64,000 nt of DNA from Chloroflexota bacterium (GTDB lineage: Bacteria > Chloroflexota > Anaerolineae > JAAYZQ01): assembly GCA_018606645.1 (NCBI GenBank), contig JAGVRI010000001.1:1-64000 (forward strand). The letters run 5' to 3'. Every line of letters starts with the position of its first letter. Position 1 is the first letter of the stretch. The position numbers were made by a program, and so were the translations under genes. Below are positions 49,859 through 58,941 of the stretch, in pieces. The notes under the pieces are model-generated. The model was not told the origin of the DNA. It saw only the letters and a program-made list of their open reading frames with translations, and ran no database searches.

Positions 49859-50682
49859 GTCAGGCTGCTACCTCCGTCATCGTTGGACGGTATCATACCG
49901 CACATTGCGCCGTTGTCAAGACTGGCGATGGGGGCAGCAGGGCGGTGCATATGGATGGGGAGCATGTTCAGGCGGAACGTGCCACATTTCCAGAGGGAGG
50001 GCCAGGCCCGGTAGGGTACCACGAGGGATGAAAATGCTCAGAAGCCGGTGGCGGAGGCCTCGACTCCGGGTGGGGGAGTGGAGCCTTCAGGCGGTGGACC
50101 GGCTAAAGCCTTGACTCCCTGACGAGAGGAGGGGATGGGGCATGGGAGCGACCGAACCCCTCCCCCCGGCCCCCTCCCCGCGTGCGGGGAGGGGGTGCGG
50201 GGGTGGGGTGAAGTGGTCTGTCGCAGAGGGAGTGGAGCCTTCAGGCTATGGACCGGCTAAAGCCTCGACTCCCGTATGCGGGGAGCGGTCTATTTTCCAA
50301 GGAGCCATGCCCGGCTGGGCGCCACGAGGGATGATAATATCGAGTCAACGAATGGCAAACGAATAAACGAATGGGCGCTCCGTCGGCGCAGGCCGACGGC
50401 CAGCCGAAGGCTTTTCAGGAGCGATTTCAATCGCGGTCTATTCTCCAGGTAGGAGCCTTTCTCCTTTCATGCTCACCAAGACGTGCCCGCGATCGGGCGG
50501 GCGGTCACCAGTGCAGGTGGAACGACTGTTGCCAAGCAGGTTAAAACGCCCGCGTGGCTTGGCGCAACGGCCCAGGGGTGGAAGCGTTAGCTGGGGTCTG
50601 CGCGATTCCGTTCCGGCTGAAGCCTCCACTCCCATTGGGTGCTGAACTTTGCCAACAGCCCTGGTGCAGGTGTGCGCTCCAG
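49859..50682. repeat. 824-base intergenic region of stacked repeats
   Basis: From left to right: a partial composite repeat (50004-50117, core 50076-50117); a C/G palindrome (50170-50195, arms CCCCCTCCCCGC and GCGGGGAGGGGG); a second repeat core (50230-50271) with the GGGGAGCGGTCTATTTTCC tail, followed head-to-tail by another ATGCCCGG segment (50307-50340); the 61-base block 50376-50436, an inverted copy of 27725-27785; and 50602-50655, shared with 25529-25580. I see no coding potential. Confidence 0.75.
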
Positions 50683-50711
50683 TTGTCTGTTTATCCTTTC
50701 GAGGGTATAAT
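50683..50711 (+). promoter_or_regulatory. Predicted promoter of the KaiB-domain kinase gene
   Basis: TTGTCT at 50683-50688, a 17-base spacer and TATAAT at 50706-50711. The transcript would begin near 50718; the leader of about 100 bases contains paired GGACC/GGTCC segments. Confidence 0.7.
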
Positions 50712-50821
50712 GGGTTAAGGTGGCGGAGAGCCTGTCCGAGGACGCGTGGCGCTCCTGCTGGACCCTGGTCCGGCAGCGGACTGGCTCTCGCCTTTTCGGA
50801 GATACAGGAATAGGAGAAACA

Positions 50822-53800
50822 ATGACAAGTCGTATGGCATCTCAACCCGGAGAGGCCCCACGGTATCGGGTTTGCCTGTTCGTGGCCGGGCAGGAACCCA
50901 ATTCGGCTCAGGCGCTGGCCAGCCTGGAGCGGATCTGTCAGGAGCGCCTCAGGAGCGCGTGCGAATTGCAGATCGTGGATGTTTTGGAGAACCCCGAGGC
51001 GGCCCTCGCCCGGTCGATCGTGGCCGCTCCGGCTTTGATCGTCGAGTCGCCCCCGCCCCGCCGCGTCATCGTCGGCTCTCTGGCCGATGAAGCCAGGCTG
51101 CTGGCGGCGCTGGGCCCGGCGGAAGACCGATCATCGGTGAGCGACCAGGAACTCCCGGCACAGCTCGAACACGCGGAAGCCCTGGTCACCGCCCTGCGCC
51201 GGGGCGAGATCGACGCGCTGCTGGGCGAAAGCGGGCCGCTTCTGCTGCGGCCCAAGTCGCTGGTGGATGAGCGGGCGCGGCTGCGCACCGAGGCGGAATG
51301 GCTGGCGCGCCAATGGCAGGCGACCTTTGACGCCGTCCCCGACGCCATCTGGCTGCTCGATGAAGAGCAGCGCGTGGTGCGCGCCAACCGCGCGGCGGCC
51401 GAGACGTTTCAGTGCCCGCTGGAAGAGATAATCGGTTCCCACTGCTACCCGTTTGTTCACGGCACAACGGCGCCTATCCCCGACTGCCCCTTCTGCCGCA
51501 TGCGCCACACCCTCCGGCGGGAGAGCCTCGAGATGCAGACCGGGGGGCGCTGGTTCTTCGTCACCGCCGACCCCATTCTCGATGCAGAAGGGAACCTGAC
51601 CGGCGCGGTCCATATTGCCACCGACGTCACCGAGCGGAAACAGGCCGAGGAAAAGATCAGGGAGAGCGAGGAAAGCTACCGCAACCTCTTCCAAAACGCC
51701 CAGGTTGGCCTGTTCCGAACGCGGATTTCGGACGGCAAGATTCTGGAAAGCAACGATCAACTAGCCCGGATGTTCGGCTACGACAGCCGCGAGGAGTTTA
51801 TCGCTGAATACGCCACCGCACAGAACTATGTGGACCCCGGCACACGGGAGCGGATGTTACGCGAGCTTTGGGAAAAGGGGACGGTTCAGAATTTCCAGGC
51901 CCGTTTTTATCGCAAAGATGGTTCGATTTTCTGGGTGCAGTACTCGGCCCGCATCTACCCCGAAAAAGGGTGGATTGAGGGAGTAGCCGAGGACATCACC
52001 GAGCGCAAACGAGCCGAGGAGGCGCTGCGGGAAAGTGAAGCGCGGTATCGGGACCTGGTGGAAAACACCCACGATCTGATCTGCACCCACGACCTGGAGG
52101 GGCGGATTTTGTCGGTCAATCGTGCTGCCGTCGAACTCACCGGCTATTCGACGGAAGAATTGATCGGGAAGAACCTGCGCGATATCCTTGCCCCGGACGT
52201 GCGCCATGGTTTGGAGAACTATCTGGCGGAGATCCAGCAAAAGGGAATGGCCAGCGGCCTGATGAAGGTCGAGACCAAAAGCGGCGAGACCCGCCTGTGG
52301 GAATACCGCAATAGCCTGCGTACCGAAGGCGTGGCCACTCCCATTGTGCGCGGCTTTGCGCGGGATGTGACCGAGCAAAAGCGGGCAGAAAGAGCGCTGC
52401 GGGAAAGCGAGGCGCGCAACCGGTATATCTCGGAAACAATTTCCGATTACGCCTATTCCTTTCAAGTTGCACCCGACGGGACGATGCGCGGCGACTGGGT
52501 CAATGATGCCTTTATCCGGACCTTTGGCTTCACGCCCGATGAAATCGAGGCCCGGGGAGGCTGGCAAACAATGGTCTATCCCGACGATTTGCCCATGGTC
52601 ATCGCCCATGCGCAAAGGGTCGTGCATGGCCAGAAGGACGTGTGCGAGATGCGCTTTGTCACCCGCCACGGAGAGGTGCGATGGCTTCGGGATTATGCGA
52701 TTCCTGTCTGGGATCCGAAAGAGAACCGCGTGGTTCGAATCTATGGCGCAGCCCAGGACATCACCGAGCGCAAGCGAGCCGAGGAGGCGCTGCGGGAGAG
52801 CGAGCGGCGCTATGCGACGCTGGTCGAGGCCTCGCCAGTCGGCATCTTTCGCACCGATGCCCAGGGGCAGACGACCTACGTCAGCCGGCGCTGGTGCCAG
52901 ATCGCCGGACTGGAAGCCGAAGCCGCATTGGGCGACGGCTGGCTGGCCGCCGTCCATCCCGACGACCGCGACCGGCTGGCCAGCGGCTGGACCGAGGCGG
53001 CTCAGGCCGGCCGCGCCTCGACCGCCGAATACCGCTTTCTCCACGCCGACGGTACGATCCGTTGGGTGGCCGGCCAGGCCGTTCCGGAACGGGATGAGCG
53101 CGGGCGCGTGACGGGCTATGTGGGCGTCATCACCGACATCACCGAGCACAAGCAGGTGGAGGAGGAACGGCTCAGGCTGCAGGAACAGTTGTACCATGCC
53201 CAACGGATGGAGTCGGTCGGTCGGCTGGCCGGCGGCATTGCCCACGACTTTAACAACATTCTGAGCGTGATCCTCGGCTACGGCGAGGTCGGTCTGCGCA
53301 AAGTGCACCCCCGGGACCCGCTGGCGGTGAATTTTCAACAGATCGTTGAGGCGGCCCGGCGCGCCTCGGCTCTGACCGGGCAATTGTTGGCCTTTAGCCG
53401 CAAACAGACCCTGCAACCCAGGGTGCTCAACCTCAACACCGTCGTTCAAAACCTGGAAGAGATGCTGGAGCGGCTGATCGGCGAGGACATTGCTCTGCAC
53501 CTCCACCTCGACCCGGAGTTGGCGTTGGTGGAGGTAGACCCGGGCCAGATGGAGCAGGTAATCATGAACCTGGTGGTCAATGCGCGGGACGCCATGCCCC
53601 AAGGCGGTCAGCTCATCATCGAGACGCGGAACGTGGTGCTGGATGAGGTCTATGCGCGGACCCATCCGGAAGCCATGCCGGGTCCGCATGTGCTGCTGGC
53701 CGTGACCGACACCGGCTGCGGCATCGAACCGGACCTGTTAGACAAGATCTTTGAGCCCTTTTTCACTACCAAGGAAAAGGGACAGGGCACCGGGCTCGGA

Positions 53801-54331
53801 CTGTCCACGGTGTACGGGATCGTCCGGCAATCGGGCGGCACGATCTGGGTCTATTCCGAGCGCGGCCAGGGGACGACCTTCAAGATCTACCTGCCGCAGA
53901 CCAGGGGCGCACCACCGGTCACGAAGGAGGAGCTTCGACCTGAGAGGGAACCCGCCGCCCTCGGTCAGCAGGTCCTGGTGGTGGAAGATGAACCGGCGGT
54001 GCGGGAGCTGCTGGAGCAAATCCTGGCCAGCGCGGGCTACCGGGTGACAGCCGTGGCCAACAGCGGGGAGGCCCTGCTATGGGTAGAGGAAAAGGGCCTC
54101 CGGCCCGACCTGCTCCTGGTGGACGTGATCTTGCCCGGCATGGACGGTTCGGCGCTGGCGGCCCGGCTGCGGCACAGCCTGCCGGACCTCAAGGTGCTGT
54201 ACATGTCCGGCTATACCGACAATGTCATCGCTCACCGGGGCGTCCTCGATCCGGGCACACATTTCATCCAAAAGCCATTTACGCTCGACGACCTGACTCA
54301 GAAGGTCCAGGAGGTCCTCCGCAGCCCATGA
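50822..54331 (+). CDS. Hybrid sensor histidine kinase: KaiB domain, five PAS domains, HisKA, HATPase, receiver
   Basis: A 1169-residue soluble kinase. Residues 14-98 match KaiB, seen in [39 protein letters not shown] and [11 protein letters not shown]. Five PAS modules follow (about 150-800), each linked by a [19 protein letters not shown] helix. The first PAS holds a CPFC motif near residue 223. The phospho-accepting histidine is H808 in GGIAHDFNN. The ATPase has [19 protein letters not shown] and GTGLGLSTV. The receiver aspartate is D1101 in [12 protein letters not shown]. No transmembrane helix is apparent. ATG 50822 is chosen because AGGAG lies five bases upstream; an in-frame GTG at 50720 sits at the predicted transcript start. 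No kaiA or kaiC is in the window. Confidence 0.9.
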   Translation: MTSRMASQPGEAPRYRVCLFVAGQEPNSAQALASLERICQERLRSACELQIVDVLENPEAALARSIVAAPALIVESPPPRRVIVGSLADEARLLAALGPAEDRSSVSDQELPAQLEHAEALVTALRRGEIDALLGESGPLLLRPKSLVDERARLRTEAEWLARQWQATFDAVPDAIWLLDEEQRVVRANRAAAETFQCPLEEIIGSHCYPFVHGTTAPIPDCPFCRMRHTLRRESLEMQTGGRWFFVTADPILDAEGNLTGAVHIATDVTERKQAEEKIRESEESYRNLFQNAQVGLFRTRISDGKILESNDQLARMFGYDSREEFIAEYATAQNYVDPGTRERMLRELWEKGTVQNFQARFYRKDGSIFWVQYSARIYPEKGWIEGVAEDITERKRAEEALRESEARYRDLVENTHDLICTHDLEGRILSVNRAAVELTGYSTEELIGKNLRDILAPDVRHGLENYLAEIQQKGMASGLMKVETKSGETRLWEYRNSLRTEGVATPIVRGFARDVTEQKRAERALRESEARNRYISETISDYAYSFQVAPDGTMRGDWVNDAFIRTFGFTPDEIEARGGWQTMVYPDDLPMVIAHAQRVVHGQKDVCEMRFVTRHGEVRWLRDYAIPVWDPKENRVVRIYGAAQDITERKRAEEALRESERRYATLVEASPVGIFRTDAQGQTTYVSRRWCQIAGLEAEAALGDGWLAAVHPDDRDRLASGWTEAAQAGRASTAEYRFLHADGTIRWVAGQAVPERDERGRVTGYVGVITDITEHKQVEEERLRLQEQLYHAQRMESVGRLAGGIAHDFNNILSVILGYGEVGLRKVHPRDPLAVNFQQIVEAARRASALTGQLLAFSRKQTLQPRVLNLNTVVQNLEEMLERLIGEDIALHLHLDPELALVEVDPGQMEQVIMNLVVNARDAMPQGGQLIIETRNVVLDEVYARTHPEAMPGPHVLLAVTDTGCGIEPDLLDKIFEPFFTTKEKGQGTGLGLSTVYGIVRQSGGTIWVYSERGQGTTFKIYLPQTRGAPPVTKEELRPEREPAALGQQVLVVEDEPAVRELLEQILASAGYRVTAVANSGEALLWVEEKGLRPDLLLVDVILPGMDGSALAARLRHSLPDLKVLYMSGYTDNVIAHRGVLDPGTHFIQKPFTLDDLTQKVQEVLRSP

Positions 54332-54394
54332 GGCGGGAGGAATGAGAGGTTGTGACGTCTCGGCGTAGTCGGCCCTTCGAGACGATCGAATAGC

Positions 54395-54427
54395 CATCGA
54401 GGCGACCTATCCCAGGTCGCCTCGATG
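54395..54427. terminator. Strong hairpin between convergent genes
   Basis: CATCGAGGCGACCT and AGGTCGCCTCGATG form a perfect 14-base stem with a five-base loop between the kinase stop and the gcvPB stop. There is no U-tract, but its position suits a bidirectional mRNA end. Confidence 0.55.
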
Positions 54428-54477
54428 TCGTAAAGGCCCCTCTGGACCAATCAGGGACGTGAAAGGGGCGAAAGGCT

Positions 54478-56004
54478 TTACGGCTGCCAACGCAAGACCG
54501 GTTGGCGGGCAGCCCGCACTTCGTCCAGCCGGCGCACCGGCGCGGTGTGGGGCGCTTCGTGCAGCACGGCCGGGTCGGTCAACGCCTCCTCGCGGATGGA
54601 TCGCAGCGCGGCGGCAAAAGCATCCAACGTCTCCTTGCTCTCCGTCTCGGTCGGTTCGATCATCAGCGCTTCGGGCACGATCAGCGGGAAATAGTTGGTC
54701 GGTGGATGGAAGCCATAATCAATCAGCCGCTTGGCGATATCCAGCGCGCGCACATCCGGCGCTTCGGGGATGATCCCCTTGGCGACGAATTCGTGCATGT
54801 GCGTCCGGTCGTGGGAGATGGGCAGGATGTCGCGAACCTGGCTCTTGAGATAGTTGGCGTTGAGCACGGCCATCTCGCTCACCCGGCGCAGCCCCTCCGC
54901 GCCCAACATCCGCATATAGGTGTAGGCCCGCAGCAGGATGGCAAAGTTGCCATAGAACGCCTTCACCCGGCCGATGCTCTTCAGGGGCGTCACCAGATGG
55001 AAGAAGGTCGCCTCTTCTTCGGCCTCCTCCGGATCGGCCGCCCGGGGACAGCCTACCTCTTCGCAGCGGCTCAAATAGACGATTGGACCGGGCAAAAAGG
55101 GCGCCAGCTTCTCGACCGCGCCCACTGCGCCAGCGCCGGGCCCGCCGCCGCCGTGCGGCGTGGAAAAGGTCTTGTGCAGGTTGAAATGCATGACATCAAA
55201 GCCCAACTCGCCGGGCCGGGCAATGCCCATCAGCGCGTTGAAATTGGCCCCGTCGCCATAGACCAGGCCTCCGCAGCCATGGATCAACTCCATCACCTCG
55301 GCCAGGCGCTCCTCAAAGAGGCCCAGGGTGTTGGGGTTGGTCAGCATCAGGCCGCATACCGAGTCGTCGCACACCGCGCGCAGGGCCTCCAGATCGATGT
55401 TCCCCCGCTCGTCCGACGGCACCTCCACCACTTCCAGGCCGACCATGGCCGTTGTCGCCGGATTGGTGCCGTGGGCGCTATCGGGGACAATGATCCGGGT
55501 CCGCTGGTTCTCGCCCCGATCGAGGTGATAGGCGCGCATCATCAGCACTCCGGTGAGCTCGCCGTGCGCCCCGGCAGATGGCTGCAGGGTGACAGCGGCA
55601 AATCCCCCGATCTCGCGGAGCATCTCTTGCAGGACATGCATGACCATCAGGTTGCCTTGGACGGTGTGGACGTCCTGATAGGGGTGGGTATAGGCAAAGC
55701 CGGGCAGACGGGCGGCGGCCTCATTGACCTTGGGGTTGTATTTCATCGTGCAGGAACCGAGAGGATAGAAGCCAATGTCGATGGCCCAGTTCAACTGGCT
55801 GAGGCGCACATAATGGCGCACCAGGTCCAACTCGCTCACCTCCGGCAGGTCCAGCCGGTCCGGCTCGCGGAGCAGCGAAGGGGGAGGAAGTTCTGCTTCC
55901 GGGACATCCAGAGCAGGCAGGGTAGTCGCCGTGCGACCCGGTTTGCTGAGTTCATAGATCAGCGGTTCCGCGCCAGAGCAGCGCACACCAAACTCTGCTT
56001 TCAT
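54478..56004 (-). CDS. gcvPB: Glycine dehydrogenase (decarboxylating) subunit 2
   Basis: A 508-residue PLP-binding subunit of the glycine cleavage P-protein. Motifs: LGSCTMKYNPKVNEAAARLP near 80, LQPSAGAHGELTGVLMMRAY near 139, PDSAHGTNPATTAM near 177, and the PLP-lysine stretch FNLHKTFSTPHGGGGPG near 265. The start at 56004 follows GGGAGG. It lies 11 bases after gcvPA. Confidence 0.95.
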   Translation of the reverse strand: MKAEFGVRCSGAEPLIYELSKPGRTATTLPALDVPEAELPPPSLLREPDRLDLPEVSELDLVRHYVRLSQLNWAIDIGFYPLGSCTMKYNPKVNEAAARLPGFAYTHPYQDVHTVQGNLMVMHVLQEMLREIGGFAAVTLQPSAGAHGELTGVLMMRAYHLDRGENQRTRIIVPDSAHGTNPATTAMVGLEVVEVPSDERGNIDLEALRAVCDDSVCGLMLTNPNTLGLFEERLAEVMELIHGCGGLVYGDGANFNALMGIARPGELGFDVMHFNLHKTFSTPHGGGGPGAGAVGAVEKLAPFLPGPIVYLSRCEEVGCPRAADPEEAEEEATFFHLVTPLKSIGRVKAFYGNFAILLRAYTYMRMLGAEGLRRVSEMAVLNANYLKSQVRDILPISHDRTHMHEFVAKGIIPEAPDVRALDIAKRLIDYGFHPPTNYFPLIVPEALMIEPTETESKETLDAFAAALRSIREEALTDPAVLHEAPHTAPVRRLDEVRAARQPVLRWQP

Positions 56005-56015
56005 GGGTCCTCCCT

Positions 56016-57374
56016 TCAATTCTGCCTGACGGCCTGGGCGGCTTCCTGCAGGCCATCGGCCAGGGCCTCGATCTCCTCGCGGCGGATCACCTCGGTCACA
56101 CACAGGAGCATGTGATCTTGCAGATGGGGGTAATCCTTGCCCAGGTCATAGCCGCCGATAATGCCCCATTCGTCCAGGAGATAGTCGTTGATGGCCGGCA
56201 CCGGAGCCGGGCAGCGGACGACGAATTCGTTGAAAAAGGGCCGGTCCCCCACCAGTTGGTAGCCTTCCAGGGCGTCAATCCGGGCGGCGGCATAATGGGC
56301 TTTGTGGTAACACAGTTCCGCCAATTTCCGCAACCCGGTCTTGCCCAGGGCAGCCAGATAAATAGCCGCCGCCAGGGCACACAATGCCTGGTTGGTGCAG
56401 ATATTGGAGGTCGCCTTCTCGCGCCGGATGTGTTGCTCGCGGGTGGCGAGGGTCAGGACAAAGCCGCGCTTCCCTTCGGCGTCCACCGTCTGGCCCACCA
56501 GCCGACCGGCCATCTTGCGCACGTCCTTCTCCCGGCAGGCAAAAAAACCGAGATACGGCCCGCCAAAGTTCAACCCGTTGCCCAGGGATTGCCCCTCGCC
56601 CACGACAATGTCGGCGCCGTACTCGCCGGGCGGTCGCAGCAAGCCCAGACTGATCGGGTAGGTGACCACCACGAGCATTGCGCCCACGGCGTGGACCCGA
56701 TCGGCGAGCCCCTCCAGGTCCTCGATCTGTCCGAAAAAGTTGGGAGATTGGACGATCAGGCAGGCGGTGCGCTCATCCAGCCAGGCGAGCAGGTCCTTCA
56801 GGTCAGCGGTCAGGTCCTCGTCCCCCACGATCTCCAGGTTCATCCCCTGAGTGTAGGTGCGGACCACGGCCCGGTATTCGGGGTGGACGGCGGGGGAGAG
56901 GATGACCCGCCTCCGCCGGCCCCGCGCTACATTCACCGCCATGTTGACCGCTTCGGCGGTGGCCGTTGCTCCGTCATAGTGGGAGGCGTTGGCCACCTCC
57001 ATGCCGGTCAGGGCGCAGATCATACTCTGGTATTCAAAGATACTCTGCAAGGTGCCCTGGCTGATCTCCGGCTGGTACGGGGTGTAGGCGGTATAGAATT
57101 CGGAACGGCTGATCAGATGGTCCACGACGCGGGGCACATAGTGGTGGTAGGCCCCTGCCCCCAGAAAACAGGGGTAGTGTTGGACATCCAGGTTCTCCTC
57201 GCTCATGCTCAGCAGTTCATCGAGGACCTCCATCTCCGAGGCAGGCGGGGGCAGGTCGAGGGCCGGAAAGCGACAGGCGGCGGGAACGTCGTGAAACAGG
57301 TCTTCCACCCGGTCCACGCCGATGGCGGCCAGCATTGCCGCCCGGTCCGCGTCGGTGTGCGGAAGATAACTCAT
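56016..57374 (-). CDS. gcvPA: Glycine dehydrogenase (decarboxylating) subunit 1
   Basis: A 452-residue partner of GcvPB. Motifs: CFLGAGAYHHYVPRVVDHLI near 67, YTPYQPEISQGTLQSIFEYQ near 92, DGATATAEAVNMA near 131, and GEGQSLGNGLNFGGPYLGFF near 250. Together with GcvPB it decarboxylates glycine and passes the aminomethyl group to the lipoyl arm of GcvH. It begins 17 bases after gcvH. No gcvT is seen in this window. Confidence 0.95.
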   Translation of the reverse strand: MSYLPHTDADRAAMLAAIGVDRVEDLFHDVPAACRFPALDLPPPASEMEVLDELLSMSEENLDVQHYPCFLGAGAYHHYVPRVVDHLISRSEFYTAYTPYQPEISQGTLQSIFEYQSMICALTGMEVANASHYDGATATAEAVNMAVNVARGRRRRVILSPAVHPEYRAVVRTYTQGMNLEIVGDEDLTADLKDLLAWLDERTACLIVQSPNFFGQIEDLEGLADRVHAVGAMLVVVTYPISLGLLRPPGEYGADIVVGEGQSLGNGLNFGGPYLGFFACREKDVRKMAGRLVGQTVDAEGKRGFVLTLATREQHIRREKATSNICTNQALCALAAAIYLAALGKTGLRKLAELCYHKAHYAAARIDALEGYQLVGDRPFFNEFVVRCPAPVPAINDYLLDEWGIIGGYDLGKDYPHLQDHMLLCVTEVIRREEIEALADGLQEAAQAVRQN

Positions 57375-57391
57375 GGCTACCTCCTGGGGGA

Positions 57392-57778
57392 TTAGTGCAA
57401 CCCCTCGATAAAGGCTTCGTAGGCCGGCGCGTCCATCAGATCGTCCACCTCGCTCGGATCGAGGATGGCGATGCGCACGAACCAGGCTTTGCCATACGGG
57501 TCTTGGTTGACCCACTCGGGCGAGTCTTCCAGCGCTTCGTTGATCTCCAGGATGCGGCCGCTGACCGGCATATAGACGTCGGAGGCCGCCTTGACCGATT
57601 CCACGGTGGCAAACACCTGACCCCGTTGAAAGGTCTCTCCCACTTCGGGCAACTCGACATAGACCACGTCCGACAACTGATCCTGGGCGTAATCGGTGAT
57701 GCCGATCACTCCTTCCTCGCCCTCGACGCGGAGCCACTCATGCTCGGTGCTATACCGGCAGCTTGGATCGGTTTTCAT
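57392..57778 (-). CDS. gcvH: Glycine cleavage system H protein
   Basis: A 128-residue lipoyl carrier. The lipoyl-lysine is in FATVESVKAASDVYMPVSG near 62, with YSTEHEWLRVEGEEGVIGIT at the N-terminus and NEALEDSPEWVNQDPYGKAW near 80. AGAGAGGAAC precedes the ATG. It is first in the gcvH-gcvPA-gcvPB run, with a promoter at 57857-57885. Confidence 0.96.
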   Translation of the reverse strand: MKTDPSCRYSTEHEWLRVEGEEGVIGITDYAQDQLSDVVYVELPEVGETFQRGQVFATVESVKAASDVYMPVSGRILEINEALEDSPEWVNQDPYGKAWFVRIAILDPSEVDDLMDAPAYEAFIEGLH

Positions 57779-57856
57779 GTTCCTCTCTGAACCTCCTTTT
57801 CGATGGATTGCGAATTGACGGATCGATTCCGCGGGAGACGGCATTTCCCGCCGTCC

Positions 57857-57885
57857 ATTGTAGCACCAAAAGCCCAGACTGACAA
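57857..57885 (-). promoter_or_regulatory. Predicted promoter of the gcv operon
   Basis: Minus strand TTGTCA (57885-57880), a 17-base spacer and TACAAT (57862-57857) with an extended -10 TG. The leader is about 72 bases with a GCGGGA/TCTCCCGC stem; it is too short for a glycine riboswitch. Confidence 0.65.
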
Positions 57886-57901
57886 GACAGATGCCAGGGC
57901 C

Positions 57902-58756
57902 TCACAGGACGCAACATTCTCGAATCTCACGGGCGGCCAACCCCAGCTCTGCCGCCCGCTGTCGCGCCGAGCGGGAGGGGCTGACCACCACATTCATCCC
58001 GGCCTGCACCGCCAGAGGGTCGAGCCGGTCACGGTAGCGGCCTTTGGGCCGCATACACCCCAGATAGAGCGGGACGGCGGGAAACTGGACCCGCGCCTCG
58101 GCCAGCAGTTCGGCTACCGCCTGCGGCGGGGGAGGCTCCCGATCGGCAAAGGGGGTGCCGGGCGTGGGGATAAAGACGAGAAAGACCAGGCCGTCCACGC
58201 CCAATTCCTGCAATCGATCCAGCGCCGGGCGTTCGTGGCCCAGGCTCCCGCCGCGCAGGCCGATGGTCACATGGGGCAGGGTGCGGGCATACCGACGCAG
58301 GAGGCGGTAGGTTTCGACATAGTCCTCGACGGTGCGGTCCAGGCCATAGACCTCGTGGATCGTCTCGTTGTCGCCGACAAAGTCAAACGAGACGACATCC
58401 ACCAGCGGGGCAATGGCCTCCATCTCGGCCTCGGAGACAAAACCGACGTGCCAGTTCAAGATGCGACCCGGGCGCCAGGCCCGCACCCGGTCCAGGTGGG
58501 CCAATACCGGCACCCGGCCCGTCAGATCGCAGCCGCCGGAGATCAGGCAACTGGTCGAGCGGTCGGGGTCCGCTTCCCAGATAGGCCGCATCCCTTTCAG
58601 ATAGTGCCCCCCGCAATGGGCACAACGGAGGGCGCACTGGCGACCGGTCAAGCTCAGCACGGCGGTGTCGAGCGGGTAGGACCAGGTGATCTCATCCGCG
58701 AAATGGGCGTGGCGCACCACCCAGGCGCGAGCCAGCTTGGCTTCGAGGCTATCCAT
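57902..58756 (-). CDS. Radical SAM protein, possible LipS2-type lipoyl synthase subunit
   Basis: A 284-residue radical SAM enzyme. The 4Fe-4S motif is CALRCAHCGGHYLKGM near 40, with LISGGCDLTG near 73 and DFVGDNETIHEVYG near 120; other cysteines (STSCL, LGCMRP, RECCVL at the end) could bind a second cluster. The GGHYLKGM context resembles the biotin-synthase-like group that includes archaeal LipS2, which with LipS1 inserts sulfur into octanoyl groups. Its place beside gcvH supports a lipoylation role, but no LipS1 or lipoate ligase is in view. ATG 58756 coincides with the predicted transcription start, so the mRNA seems leaderless. Confidence 0.75.
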   Translation of the reverse strand: MDSLEAKLARAWVVRHAHFADEITWSYPLDTAVLSLTGRQCALRCAHCGGHYLKGMRPIWEADPDRSTSCLISGGCDLTGRVPVLAHLDRVRAWRPGRILNWHVGFVSEAEMEAIAPLVDVVSFDFVGDNETIHEVYGLDRTVEDYVETYRLLRRYARTLPHVTIGLRGGSLGHERPALDRLQELGVDGLVFLVFIPTPGTPFADREPPPPQAVAELLAEARVQFPAVPLYLGCMRPKGRYRDRLDPLAVQAGMNVVVSPSRSARQRAAELGLAAREIRECCVL

Positions 58757-58762
58757 GGAGGT

Positions 58763-58791
58763 AGTATACCCAGGAGCCGGTGTGGATGCAA
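58763..58791 (-). promoter_or_regulatory. Predicted promoter giving a leaderless radical SAM mRNA
   Basis: Minus strand TTGCAT (58791-58786), a 17-base spacer and TATACT (58768-58763). Seven bases further is the A of the start ATG (58756). No ribosome site precedes that ATG. Confidence 0.65.
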
Positions 58792-58810
58792 ACAAGAGAG
58801 GCCCGGTTTC

Positions 58811-58864
58811 TTAACCAAATCCTAACCAATTCTGAACCGTCTTTTAACCGCAAGGCGGTATAAT
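58811..58864 (+). promoter_or_regulatory. Pho-box-like array (four 11-bp repeats) and TATAAT
   Basis: TTAACC (58811-58816), CTAACC (58822-58827), TGAACC (58833-58838) and TTAACC (58844-58849) repeat at exactly 11 bases. Nine bases later is TATAAT (58859-58864), with no -35 hexamer. This is the layout of promoters activated by PhoB/PhoP/OmpR-class regulators, and the repeat resembles the cyanobacterial Pho box (CTTAACCT-type). It lies 20 bases from the -35 of the divergent radical SAM gene. Confidence 0.78.
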
Positions 58865-58870
58865 AAGAGA

Positions 58871-58940
58871 TAGAAAATGTATCCATCCCACCCCCTGGAG
58901 CGCATCCGAGGTGCCCAAAACCGGATGCGCTCTCTTTTGT
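58871..58940 (+). ncRNA. Predicted ~70-nt small RNA under the Pho-box-like promoter
   Basis: The start is set about seven bases after TATAAT (58859-58864) and the end at the U-rich tract of the terminator 58898-58940. The unstructured 5' half has AAGAGATAGAAAATG then C-rich bases (ATCCATCCCACCCCC). A short open frame begins at the ATG (58877), but it has no good ribosome site and the terminator lies inside it, so a non-coding RNA is more likely. No expression evidence is available here. Confidence 0.55.
58898..58940 (+). terminator. Intrinsic terminator of the predicted small RNA
   Basis: GAGCGCATCCG (58898-58908) pairs perfectly with CGGATGCGCTC (58922-58932), loop of 13 bases, followed by TCTTTTGTGTTGTCTTT. 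The U-tract is on the plus strand only. Confidence 0.82.
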
Positions 58941-58941
58941 G

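Noticed and set aside
49859..50682. CRISPR array
   Set aside because: Repeats are long, few, unevenly spaced and partly inverted; no regular spacer pattern and no cas genes.
50720..50821. N-terminal 34-codon extension of the KaiB kinase from GTG 50720
   Set aside because: ATG 50822 has AGGAG at good spacing and KaiB homology begins after it; leaderless initiation at 50720 cannot be fully excluded.
51857..53689. 610-codon open frame opposite the KaiB/PAS kinase
   Set aside because: It is the complement of repeated PAS and linker codons and has no recognisable features.
54502..56115. 537-codon open frame opposite gcvPB
   Set aside because: GcvPB is certain; the antisense frame is a by-product of high GC.
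57779..57850. Glycine riboswitch in the gcv leader
   Set aside because: The leader is only about 72 bases with one simple stem; the conserved riboswitch core is not visible.
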